DNA of 64,000 nt from Pseudanabaena frigida (GTDB lineage Bacteria; Cyanobacteriota; Cyanobacteriia; Pseudanabaenales; Pseudanabaenaceae): assembly GCA_003242085.1 (NCBI GenBank), contig QBML01000008.1, positions 1 through 64,000 of the forward strand. The letters are read 5' to 3'. The notes under the pieces were generated by a model that was not told the DNA's origin, made no database searches, and saw nothing but the letters and a program-made list of their open reading frames with translations. Position 1 is the stretch's first letter, and every line of letters starts with the position of its first letter. A program made the translations under genes and the position numbers. Shown here one piece after another: positions 24,993 to 32,928 of this stretch.

Positions 24993-25083
24993 ATTTTTGT
25001 GGTTTGCAAGAACATCTTAGTAAGTTGAATATCGATCTATCTGACTTTCATTTACCCCACTTGTAGCAATAGAAGTAAAACTC

Positions 25084-25407
25084 ATGACTAAACCACCACT
25101 CCCCCAACCCCAACTCGATCGCACCCCAATCACCTCCGATCAGTACTTTGAATACACCCCCGAAAAACTAGAACTATGGGACGGATTCTATGAATATGGA
25201 GGTCAAGACTTCACAGGCTTTTATCTGGGCATCTTGGCAAACATGGGACTTCGGGAAGCCGTGCGCCATGTAACGATGTCCAAATGGTTAGAAGCTATTC
25301 AAGAAGTCGCATTGCAAAATCCCAAACTCGATGAAGCCATGCGCGATCGGCTAAATCGAGGCTTAGCAGATTTACAAGCAGTTGCCGATTATTTAGAAGA
25401 GCATTAA
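25084..25407 (+). CDS. Small cyanobacterial protein, unknown (107 aa)
   Basis: Not assigned. The N-terminus ITSDQYFEYTPEKLELWDGF resembles the start of Uma2/DUF820-type sequences, but the nuclease core is absent and the rest (FYLGILANMGLREAVRH, then a helical C-terminus) differs. It may be a relative of a short Uma2-associated family. It lies 90 bases after the DUF4365 partner gene and 65 bases before mntA. Confidence 0.5.
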   Translation: MTKPPLPQPQLDRTPITSDQYFEYTPEKLELWDGFYEYGGQDFTGFYLGILANMGLREAVRHVTMSKWLEAIQEVALQNPKLDEAMRDRLNRGLADLQAVADYLEEH

Positions 25408-25421
25408 AGAAACCCAAACTT

Positions 25422-25457
25422 CACATGGCAGAATGTGAGAGTAGCGATCGCAAAATT
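25422..25457. repeat. Repeat copy A upstream of mntA
   Basis: CACATGGCAGAATGTGAGAG followed by TAGCGATCGCAAAATT. Nearly the same sequence recurs at 26172-26214 before the DUF1016 gene. It contains a small dyad CACAT/ATGTG. It could be a shared promoter/operator element or a recombination scar. Confidence 0.65.
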
Positions 25458-25471
25458 TCCCACAAAAAACT

Positions 25472-25792
25472 ATGACAGTGATCAAAGCGACGAATTTACC
25501 CTTTGCTCTTTCTAAAGAAGAACTTACGCAATTTTGTCAAAAAAATGGGATTGCTAAACTTTCCTTGTTTGGATCTGTCTTACGGCAAGACTTCCGACCT
25601 GATAGTGATGTTGATGTTTTGGTGAATTTTCTCAGCGATCGCAAAGTTAGTTTTTTAGATCTTGCAAGAATGGAACGAGAGTTATCGGTATTATTTGCAG
25701 GTAGAAAAATTGATTTGAGAACCCCTAAAGAGTTAAGTCCTTATATCCGCGATCGCGTGATTAATGAATCTTTGGTTCAGTATGGCAATTGA
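25472..25792 (+). CDS. mntA: MntA-like nucleotidyltransferase antitoxin
   Basis: 106 residues with the minimal nucleotidyltransferase motif LSLFGSVLRQDFRPDSDVDV (GSxxRxDxxxDSDxD) and the later third acidic residue in GRKIDLRT. MntA proteins poly-AMPylate HepT toxins. Its stop overlaps the hepT start by 11 bases. ATG 25472 follows the repeat copy A by about 15 bases. Confidence 0.88.
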   Translation: MTVIKATNLPFALSKEELTQFCQKNGIAKLSLFGSVLRQDFRPDSDVDVLVNFLSDRKVSFLDLARMERELSVLFAGRKIDLRTPKELSPYIRDRVINESLVQYGN

Positions 25793-26135
25793 TAACATAA
25801 CCCGTCTGCATCACATGATCGATGCAGCAAAAGAGGCGATCGCATTTGCTAATGGTAAATGCAGAGAGGATCTTGAGAGCGATCGCCTACTCTTGTTAGC
25901 TTTAGTCAAAGATTTAGAAATCATTGGTGAGGCAGCTAGCAAACTCACACCTGAAATTAGAGCGTGTTATCCCCAATTGCCTTGGATCGATATTATTACA
26001 ATGCGAAATCGCCTAGTACATGAATATTTTGGGATTGATGAAAGTATTGTTTGGGATACAGTAACGAAAGATTTACACCCTTTGATTGAGGAATTAGAAA
26101 TCATTCTTCAACACGAAACTGTAAATGCTAACTAA
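25782..26135 (+). CDS. hepT: HepT-like HEPN ribonuclease toxin
   Basis: 117 residues from ATG 25782. The HEPN catalytic motif MRNRLVHEYFGID (RNxxxHxY) is intact, preceded by LVKDLEIIGEAASKL. The Tyr in the motif is the residue AMPylated by MntA in characterised systems. It forms a two-gene module with mntA, in the middle of a run of defence-type genes. Confidence 0.88.
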   Translation: MAIDNITRLHHMIDAAKEAIAFANGKCREDLESDRLLLLALVKDLEIIGEAASKLTPEIRACYPQLPWIDIITMRNRLVHEYFGIDESIVWDTVTKDLHPLIEELEIILQHETVNAN

Positions 26136-26171
26136 TTGATTGCGATCGCCTAAACACTGAAATCCTAATTT

Positions 26172-26214
26172 GACATGACAGAATGTGAGAGTAGCGATCG
26201 CCGTTGCAAAATTA
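26172..26214. repeat. Repeat copy B upstream of the DUF1016 gene
   Basis: GACATGACAGAATGTGAGAG followed by TAGCGATCGCCGTTGCAAAATT; matches copy A apart from two substitutions and a short insertion. It lies about 15 bases before the ATG of the broken nuclease gene, the same position as copy A before mntA. Confidence 0.65.
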
Positions 26215-26230
26215 CTACATTCTCAGATTC

Positions 26231-27259
26231 ATGGCTAATCAAATCGTACCCGCAGACTATGACCAGTTATTGCGAGATCTCAAAGTTCGTATTCGCTTGG
26301 CACAAGTTAAAGCTGCGTTGGCGGTAAACCGAGAATTGGTATTACTCTATTGGCAAATTGGGCGAGAAGTTTTGCTCCGTCAAGGACAGGAGGGTTGGGG
26401 AACGAAGGTAATTGAGCGTCTAGCCAAAGACCTGAAGCATGAATTTCCTGACATGAAGGGTTTCTCGTCGCGCAATCTGAAATATATGCGGTCTTTTGCC
26501 GAAGCATGGTCAGATGAACAAATAGTGCAGCAACCTGCTGCACAAATCCCTTGGTTCCATAATTGTATTTTGCTCGATAAGGTAAAGCCAAAACAGGAGC
26601 GGATTTGGTATATCCAAGAAACGATCGCTAATGGTTGGAGTCGAGCAGTTTTAGAACACCAGATTGAAACTAAGCTCTATCACCGATAGGGAAAAGCAAT
26701 TACCAATTTTGCCACTACCTTGCCTCAACCTCAATCCGATTTAGCACAACAACTTATTAAAGATCCTTATTCATTTGATTTTCTGAGTTTGGCACAAGAT
26801 GCTCAAGAGCGAGATTTAGAAAAGGCTTTACTCGATCGCATTCGTAGTTTTTTATTAGAGCTTGGCTTGGGATTTGCTTTTGTTGGTAGCCAATATCATT
26901 TGGAAGTAGGCGGCGATGATTTTTATATTGACCTGTTGTTTTATCATCTGAAACTACGCTGCTATATTGTCATTGACTTAAAGATGACAGAGTTTAAACC
27001 TGAGTATTCGGGCAAGATGAGTTTCTATGTGTCAGCAGTAGATGATTTGCTGCGGCATTCTGAAGATAAGCCGACAATTGGCTTAATTTTGTGTAAGTCT
27101 CGGAATCAAGCAGTGGCAGAATATGCGTTACGGGATGTGAATAAACCTATTGCTGTTTCTCAGTACAAGCACGAATTACCTGAGTTCTTACAGGATGTTT
27201 TGCCAAGCATCGAGAGGTTAGAAGCGGAGTTGGCAACGGTTGTTATTGATTTGGAATAA
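26231..27259 (+). pseudogene. DUF1016/YhcG-type PD-(D/E)XK nuclease gene interrupted by an in-frame TAG
   Basis: Two halves lie in the same frame, separated by TAG at 26687-26689. The first half (from ATG 26231) has the DUF1016 N-terminal domain: LLYWQIGREVLLRQ, GFSSRNLKYMRSFAEAW. The second half, read on through GKAITNFATTLP, has the nuclease domain: FAFVGSQYHLEVGGDDFYID, LRCYIVIDLKMTEFKPEYSG (D...E/DxK core). In intact relatives a Gln is expected at the stop (RQGKAITNF), so a single CAG-to-TAG change explains it. Nothing else is disrupted, so the break is recent, or the two halves are expressed separately. The second half lacks a good start; TTG 26720 is possible. Confidence 0.85.
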
Positions 27260-27300
27260 ATGAGTCAAGTCGCAATAATTCACAGTGTTAATACTTTTAA

Positions 27301-28227
27301 CTATGGCAATTTGTGGACTCCTAATTGCTCTCTTAGGTATCGCTGAATTATAGTTTGAGCCTCACCAATTACTTCATTAATTAGATTTATGTGATCTTGA
27401 TTGTATCGGTTAAATAGAAGAAGATTTCCACTAGAATCACTTTTTAAGAACTGTTTCAGAGTGTCTAATGTTTTGGCTCCATGAAGGAAGCTATGTGCAA
27501 CGAAATCTCTAGCACATTTAAATTTGTCAAAAAATTTGAGTTTTACAATGCTACCATTTACCACTATAGACTTTCCAGCTATTTCTGTATTAAATAATAA
27601 TTTGAAAAATTCATCATATTCATTAATGTATTCATGGAGAGAAAACAAGGAAATAAGATGTAGTAATGGATCGGTACTCAGACTTTTAAGACTTAAAAAA
27701 CGACCAATATATTTATCAATATTATCATTGTCAACTTCTAGAACTTTAAATATACTTTGCAAAGTTATTGGGGGATCTTGGGAAAGATAGCAATTCATAA
27801 TTAAATCTTGACGTAAATCGAATCCTAGTATTAGTGATTTTGTCCCAGTCTCATAATCTAAAATGCTAGTACTAATTGTCCAATTGTTTTTTGTTTCAGC
27901 AGTGTAGTACCAATTTTGATTTTGCAAGCCTATAAAAGCAATCTGCATACGATTCAGCGAGTTTATAATAACTTCTAGAGATTCTGTCTTGAACTCATGA
28001 AAATTATCATTATGGAATTTTTCTTCAGTATCCAATTCATAGATAACTGAATTAATTTTTCCATCTAATTCAATTTCTGCTAATAGTTTATAGCGGTCAT
28101 TCTCAAAAATACTTACAAGTCCTTCATTATTTGGAAAGACATCTTGTATAGGATATTTTTGCCAAATTGAATTGGCAGGCAATTTATAAGTAGCAATATA
28201 GCAGTACTTTTTCTTAATGCTTTTCAT
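27301..28227 (-). CDS. Unknown soluble protein with possible C-terminal HEPN-like motif (308 aa)
   Basis: Not recognised. AT-rich, with no HIP1 site inside. The N-terminal half is beta-rich (YKLLAEIELDGKINSVIYEL). The C-terminal half is helical, and ARDFVAHSFLHG has an R-x(4-5)-H pattern reminiscent of HEPN proteins. It is convergent with the broken nuclease gene and stands at the end of the defence-like run. The composition suggests horizontal acquisition; the HEPN idea is tentative. Confidence 0.55.
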   Translation of the reverse strand: MKSIKKKYCYIATYKLPANSIWQKYPIQDVFPNNEGLVSIFENDRYKLLAEIELDGKINSVIYELDTEEKFHNDNFHEFKTESLEVIINSLNRMQIAFIGLQNQNWYYTAETKNNWTISTSILDYETGTKSLILGFDLRQDLIMNCYLSQDPPITLQSIFKVLEVDNDNIDKYIGRFLSLKSLSTDPLLHLISLFSLHEYINEYDEFFKLLFNTEIAGKSIVVNGSIVKLKFFDKFKCARDFVAHSFLHGAKTLDTLKQFLKSDSSGNLLLFNRYNQDHINLINEVIGEAQTIIQRYLREQLGVHKLP

Positions 28228-28286
28228 ATGCTGTCACTTTGATGAAGCAGTTTTACAAAGAATAATTTGATTGAATCATTGATTTC

Positions 28287-29270
28287 TTAAAAAGGTTTCC
28301 AATCGGGCGATCGCAACATTTTAAAATGTTCGAGACGATGATGGAAGTAACTCTCATCGAGTTTACTGTGATTATGCACGATCGCTGATTTGACACTGAT
28401 CGCCCATGACCAAATCTGTGCGGCTTGCATGAGAGGCTGCATACATTTCAGCTCAATATCCTCAAGGGGCTGTGTAGACTGATAGCCATGCAAAAAAGCC
28501 TTGCGAACGCTAGGACTAATACCAGCTTGCAAAGTCACCTGTAAAAACTTGGCAATATCAAACGATCGCCATCCATAACCACATTGATCGAAATCAAAGA
28601 GAGTGATTTCGTTAGTTTCCGTAAAATGCACATTCCCGCTATGTGGATCGCCCCAGCAGACACTCCAGATAGGCAAGGTGTTCGGAAGGCGATCGATTTG
28701 TTCTTTGATCTGGGCGATCGCGTCGTTCATATACGCTCGCGCAGAACTAGACAAAAATGGGAAGAGATCTTGCAGTGAATCATCCAGTAAATAGTTAATT
28801 GTCAAATGAGGACGAGCCGCATGGCATTGAAAACTTTGGGCAGTGTTGTGTAGCTTTGCTAAAGTTTCCCCCAATCTTTGGGCTTGAGATTTATCAAGAT
28901 CTCCAACCGCAACCTTACCCGCCGCATAGGTAAACAGAGACGCATAGCGTTTACCCTCAAGGGCAGGAATCTCGATCGCTAATTGTCCATCTTCAGTTCG
29001 GAGTGGATGAGCAACGGGAATATAATTTTGGCGTAAATATGTTAACAACTCTAATTCAAATTCGATTTCCGCCTTAGAACGCCAATGAGCATGGGAAACA
29101 CGCAACACATAGCGATTATCACCTGCTTCCACCAAATAAATATCGCTTAACCCACGCATCCAAAACACACAACTACTTACCTCTCCGACTGCGTAGCGAG
29201 ATAGGATGCGATCGACCAAGGCTTGGGGAGCGAGGGTGGAATAAGTAATCGGAAAGAGATGGTCAGACAT
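28287..29270 (-). CDS. Aminoglycoside-phosphotransferase/choline-kinase-like enzyme
   Basis: About 327 residues from ATG 29270 (upstream starts would run into a hairpin). The kinase-like fold is shown by VLRVSHAHWRSKAEIEFELE (ATP-binding Lys/Glu region), the catalytic loop CWGDPHSGNVHF (Asp and Asn in place) and the metal-binding LFDFDQCGYGWRSFDIA. It phosphorylates a small hydroxyl compound such as homoserine, choline or a sugar; the substrate is not readable. It diverges from trmB. Confidence 0.8.
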   Translation of the reverse strand: MSDHLFPITYSTLAPQALVDRILSRYAVGEVSSCVFWMRGLSDIYLVEAGDNRYVLRVSHAHWRSKAEIEFELELLTYLRQNYIPVAHPLRTEDGQLAIEIPALEGKRYASLFTYAAGKVAVGDLDKSQAQRLGETLAKLHNTAQSFQCHAARPHLTINYLLDDSLQDLFPFLSSSARAYMNDAIAQIKEQIDRLPNTLPIWSVCWGDPHSGNVHFTETNEITLFDFDQCGYGWRSFDIAKFLQVTLQAGISPSVRKAFLHGYQSTQPLEDIELKCMQPLMQAAQIWSWAISVKSAIVHNHSKLDESYFHHRLEHFKMLRSPDWKPF

Positions 29271-29372
29271 ACTTTGAATATGCTGTAGAGACCTATCTAT
29301 AACAGGCATAGCGATCTGATAGGTTTTAACGTCTACCAGATATATCGCAGAGCTGCGATCGAAAGTGTTTAT

Positions 29373-29435
29373 CAAAAACCAAAAGATATTTTTGTTAATT
29401 TCGCAGCAATCGACAAAAATATCTTTTGGTTTTTG
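29373..29435. repeat. 23-bp perfect inverted repeat in the trmB leader
   Basis: CAAAAACCAAAAGATATTTT (left arm to 29395) pairs exactly with 29413-29435, loop 17 bases. It ends 16 bases before the trmB ATG, in a region that must contain divergent promoters, so it cannot act as a simple terminator. Confidence 0.75.
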
Positions 29436-29451
29436 GTTATCCTTAAATACT

Positions 29452-30162
29452 ATGCAAAACTCCTCAACTCCTCAACTTAACAACTCCGCAAGTGAGATCG
29501 TCGTTAATGTCACCAATGAAAATGTCTCGCGACGGGCGCGAGTGCGCGAACATGTTAATCCGCTAGCCAAAAAATATAGCGTCCCAGTCGCTCCACCTAA
29601 CTGGACGGAAATTTATGCTGATTGGTCAAGGAAGCTTAGTCTTGATATTGGTAGCGCGAGGGGACGATATATTTTGCAGATGGCGCAACTAAAGCCTGAT
29701 TGGAATTTTTTGGGTCTAGAAATTCGAGAACCACTAGTCGATCGTTGTAATGAAGTTCGCGATGAATTAGGCTTAAAAAACTTGCACTACATTTTTTGTA
29801 ATGCCAATGTGTCGCTAGCGGGACTGTTAACAAAAGACTCATTGCATGAGGTTACAATTCAATTTCCCGATCCTTGGTTTAAACGCCGTCAACAAAAACG
29901 CCGTGCTGTCCAACCCGAATTAGTCGTAACTTTAGCCGAGTTACTTGTGCCTAATGCCGATGTATTTTTGCAGTCAGATGTCTATGATGTTGCTGAAGAT
30001 ATGCGTCAACATTTTGAAGCAAATGAGAATTTTATTAATCTTGCGGGGATAGGAAACTTTGCGAGTGATTCTATTTTCCCCGAGCATATCCCTACCGAGC
30101 GTGAAAGTTCTGTAATATCGCAAGGGTTACCAGTATACCGCGCTCATTTGAAACGTAGATAA
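29452..30162 (+). CDS. trmB: tRNA (guanine-N7-)-methyltransferase
   Basis: 236 residues from ATG 29452. The SAM site is LSLDIGSARGRYI, the catalytic motif is VTIQFPDPWFKRRQQKRRAV, and the C-terminus carries FPEHIPTERE, the usual TrmB motif (TxxE). It makes m7G46 in tRNA. Intact and full length. The last 31 codons plus stop are duplicated, with divergence, at 30717-30812. Confidence 0.93.
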   Translation: MQNSSTPQLNNSASEIVVNVTNENVSRRARVREHVNPLAKKYSVPVAPPNWTEIYADWSRKLSLDIGSARGRYILQMAQLKPDWNFLGLEIREPLVDRCNEVRDELGLKNLHYIFCNANVSLAGLLTKDSLHEVTIQFPDPWFKRRQQKRRAVQPELVVTLAELLVPNADVFLQSDVYDVAEDMRQHFEANENFINLAGIGNFASDSIFPEHIPTERESSVISQGLPVYRAHLKRR

Positions 30163-30196
30163 GAAAGGATTTTGCCAATAAAATTAACAAAAAACT

Positions 30197-30718
30197 ATGA
30201 ATCCATATTACACACACCAAATACATCTCAACGAAGAACTAGCTAGCATTAGCTTGAATCAAGAAGTCAATATTTTAGAGTTTGGAGTTGGGGAAGGCAG
30301 CTCAAGTATCTTGTATCAATACGCGAAAAAATATCCAAATTTTAAAATTCAGGCTTTTGAAAATAATCAAGAATGGATACAGACTGTCGCACAGAAATAT
30401 TCACTTCCAAATTACTCTTTTGAATTTGTGGAAGACTGGAATAAATTATTTAAGGAGCGTGATTTTTTAGGACATTACGATTTTGTTTTTATCGATCAAT
30501 CTCCTTGGGAAGCAAGAATTTTAACTTTAGATTCTTTAAAAACAAAATCATCGACCATCATGCTCCATGATTATGATTTTTATAATAAAGGCGTATGCGA
30601 AAACATTTACAGCGTTGGACAAGACAGCTTCTTTGCAAAATATTTAGATCTTCTTAAGGCTAACGCTCATTGTGAAATACTGCCGCCAACATTAGTTTTC
30701 AAGGCAAAATCAGAATGA
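30197..30718 (+). CDS. SAM-dependent-methyltransferase-like protein (173 aa)
   Basis: The product has a class I methyltransferase motif I, VNILEFGVGEGSSSILYQYA, a later acidic strand QAFENNQEW and YDFVFIDQSPWEA, as in small Rossmann methyltransferases or SAM-binding proteins. AT-rich and lacking HIP1. It lies between trmB and a displaced trmB tail, and its TGA overlaps the first two bases of that tail, so it looks like cargo inserted at the 3' end of trmB. Substrate unknown. Confidence 0.65.
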   Translation: MNPYYTHQIHLNEELASISLNQEVNILEFGVGEGSSSILYQYAKKYPNFKIQAFENNQEWIQTVAQKYSLPNYSFEFVEDWNKLFKERDFLGHYDFVFIDQSPWEARILTLDSLKTKSSTIMLHDYDFYNKGVCENIYSVGQDSFFAKYLDLLKANAHCEILPPTLVFKAKSE

Positions 30719-30812
30719 TTCTATTTTTCCAGAGCATATCCCTACCGAGAGAGAAAGCTTTGTGGTATCGCAAGGTATACCAGTATATCGCGCTCATTTC
30801 AAAAGAGAATAA
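30717..30812 (+). pseudogene. Displaced trmB 3' tail (31 codons plus stop)
   Basis: Encodes DSIFPEHIPTERESFVVSQG and the following residues to the stop; 26 of 31 residues equal the real TrmB C-terminus (30067-30162), and both end in a stop at the same codon. Many third positions differ, so this is a diverged homologue rather than a fresh tandem copy. It has no start codon and no ORF upstream in frame. It marks a recombination or insertion boundary. Confidence 0.85.
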
Positions 30813-30875
30813 ACAGACAATTCTGTAACTTATTAGAAAACAAAGATTGACTAAATATCTGATTTTTGTGTCTAC

Positions 30876-31610
30876 TTAATTTAAAGAGGAAGTAGGGCTA
30901 TCGGAAATGCTCGTTTGAGCTAAATATTTTAGGGTTTCAATTTGTTGTGAAGCATTTAGAGTTTTACCATCTAACCAATTAGATGGAGGTGAATTAGGGT
31001 TGAGTTTACCAAAAATTTGAAGACAGCGTGAGTATGCTATGGCAGCCTGAAGTCGATAACTTCCTATAAGTTGCTTTTCATTACTAAGAATTGACCATGC
31101 AATAGTTCTTTGATTTATTCCTTTCAAAATAGCCATCGCAAACTCTCTAGTATCATTGATAGTCAAATCAAAGTGATAGTTGTTTGCTGGATAAAAATCA
31201 CGATTATTTTTAGGAGTATATTCATAGACTGTGGACTTAGGGAGACAAGAAGTTGGGATAAGCAAAGTGCCACGCGAACAATTAAGTTTTCTTTTTTCTC
31301 CTCGGTTAATACGGAAATCTGGTTGGCATATACTCTCAGCTATCACAGCTAAAGCATGTCCATGATCAAGCGGATCTAAAGTGTTTGAACTGTAAACTGA
31401 AATTCCTGATTTCTCATCTCGTAAAATATACTTAATGACGTTATCTATAGTTTTCTGATCCCATTCTTGATTTGAAGCGTTGATTGCTTCATTGATTATG
31501 ATGATAAACTCGGTACGACTTCTACAAAGACGTACTAAATGTTTAGGCTGAGAATGCCAAGAAAACTTGCAAATTGCTTGAAGGAAATCAGAAACTAGAG
31601 ACATTATCAA
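30876..31610 (-). CDS. Unknown protein, third gene of a three-gene operon (244 aa)
   Basis: Not recognised. Soluble, mostly helical at both ends. It contains SRTEFIIIINEAINASNQEW and DPLDHGHALAVIAESI in the first half, and the Cys-containing CSRGTLLIPTSCLPKSTVYE in the middle. The start overlaps the stop of the upstream gene by 4 bases (ATGA), so the two are co-translated. AT-rich, no HIP1. No homologous family can be named from the sequence. Confidence 0.6.
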   Translation of the reverse strand: MIMSLVSDFLQAICKFSWHSQPKHLVRLCRSRTEFIIIINEAINASNQEWDQKTIDNVIKYILRDEKSGISVYSSNTLDPLDHGHALAVIAESICQPDFRINRGEKRKLNCSRGTLLIPTSCLPKSTVYEYTPKNNRDFYPANNYHFDLTINDTREFAMAILKGINQRTIAWSILSNEKQLIGSYRLQAAIAYSRCLQIFGKLNPNSPPSNWLDGKTLNASQQIETLKYLAQTSISDSPTSSLN

Positions 31611-32227
31611 CCCAAAATTTTGCTTATACCTTGGATAAGTTGCGAGTGAATTACTCCTTGAGAGAGGATTTTCAATAAGTAGCTTTCACCTATATCACCA
31701 CCACAAGTAATTAGAAAAATTGCAGCAGTTTGAGCTATCCATCTGTCATCAGATTGAACTAGTAAACTCACATAATTAAGTAGATTTTCATTGCTAGTTA
31801 AAAACCCTTCGTCACTCATTACAGTCATTAGTATGCGGCTGACTTCTAATGAAGTATTTTTAAAATAAGTTGCAAAAACAGTTTGATCATTGCTAGAAGA
31901 ATCAATTAACCAATCTGTAACTGAATTTGCTATCTCATACAAAACGTTATCATTTTGAGCTATAGCTAATCTATTAAATATGTCTTGCAAAAATAAAATT
32001 GAAGGTGAATATGAAGATATAGTGTTGGCTGTAGATGTCATTACTAATGGCTTAGTAAAATTATCCAGTCTTAAAGTATATATATCTCTAGATTCATCAC
32101 TTTTAAGTTGATAAGAATCTATGTTATTTAACGAAGGATTATTTGCGTGTAGAATTGTCACTAAAGCCGTTGCAGCAGTGACAGAAATGAATCTTTGATT
32201 TGCATTTACCAAATTAACTTGATTCAT
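31607..32227 (-). CDS. Unknown protein, second gene of a three-gene operon (206 aa)
   Basis: Not recognised. Begins MNQVNLVNANQRFISVTAAT and is predicted mostly helical, with ANSVTDWLIDSSSNDQTVFA and WIAQTAAIFLITCGGDIGES suggesting a HEAT/ARM-like helical bundle. It starts 10 bases after the preceding gene and overlaps the next by 4 bases. The three genes form a compact minus-strand unit bounded by long AT-rich gaps. Confidence 0.6.
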   Translation of the reverse strand: MNQVNLVNANQRFISVTAATALVTILHANNPSLNNIDSYQLKSDESRDIYTLRLDNFTKPLVMTSTANTISSYSPSILFLQDIFNRLAIAQNDNVLYEIANSVTDWLIDSSSNDQTVFATYFKNTSLEVSRILMTVMSDEGFLTSNENLLNYVSLLVQSDDRWIAQTAAIFLITCGGDIGESYLLKILSQGVIHSQLIQGISKILG

Positions 32228-32237
32228 GTTTTATCCT

Positions 32238-32708
32238 CTAATTATCCAGACACTTAACTTCTACTGGTAAACTAACTTTGCCTAAATGTTGATTTTTTAG
32301 TTTATAATTAACTTCGAAAATATAATCAGGATAGATTTGTTCGTTAGATGTTATTAATAAAGTAGCTGGATCTAATATAATGTTTACAAAGGTATTATTT
32401 TTGTCATTATTAATAATAAGTGGAATTGAAAAATTTTGAGTTTCACTGCCTGGGGTTGAGATTTCAACATTCAAAATCTCGTCAACTTGAGTATCAGAAC
32501 CACCTAATTTATTAAATACTGCCACAACAGTCATTTTGTTAAGGTTTAGTAGAATGTTGGGATTGTCAGTGTTTTGTGGAGGTTTAGCAATTTCAAGCTT
32601 CAAGCCAGGCATAATGTCTATAATAGATGTCTCTTGTGTATCTCTGTCTACAATTGCTCTACGACAGAACGTACCCCATAAAAAGCTGATTGGCGAGGTA
32701 TTATTCAT
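32238..32708 (-). CDS. Unknown beta-rich protein, first gene of a three-gene operon (DUF6941-like)
   Basis: 156 residues from ATG 32708 (GTG 32750 would add 14). The N-terminus PISFLWGTFCRRAIVDRDTQ followed by TSIIDIM resembles the start of DUF6941-type beta-sandwich proteins (a cytosolic strand, an R-x-D-x-x-T turn, then a SIID-type strand). The rest is alternating strands ending in LPVEVKC. The family match is tentative. As the first gene it probably sets expression of the unit. Confidence 0.55.
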   Translation of the reverse strand: MNNTSPISFLWGTFCRRAIVDRDTQETSIIDIMPGLKLEIAKPPQNTDNPNILLNLNKMTVVAVFNKLGGSDTQVDEILNVEISTPGSETQNFSIPLIINNDKNNTFVNIILDPATLLITSNEQIYPDYIFEVNYKLKNQHLGKVSLPVEVKCLDN

Positions 32709-32928
32709 TGATCTTATTGCAAGGGATTCTTTGTCTAACTCTTTAAACACATTACTTTATAGTATGTTAGCAAATAGTACAATTACTAAGCTTAGATTAA
32801 TAGGATAAATAAAACATACGGAATAGTTTCACCAAGTAAAACTTTCAGTGTTAAATATTTTTTTAGTGCTGGATAAAGTTCTGGAAGTTTTTCATGTCTT
32901 AGTATTAGGCTATATAGGGAAAGTTAAT

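Noticed and set aside
26687-26689. TAG read as a recoded amino acid (pyrrolysine or stop-codon reassignment)
   Set aside because: All other genes use TAG/TAA/TGA as stops here and the expected residue is Gln, one substitution away; a nonsense mutation is simpler.
30197-30718. Part of trmB or a trmB paralogue
   Set aside because: Its methyltransferase motif differs and the FPDPWFKR motif of TrmB is missing; it lies between the two trmB tails as separate cargo.
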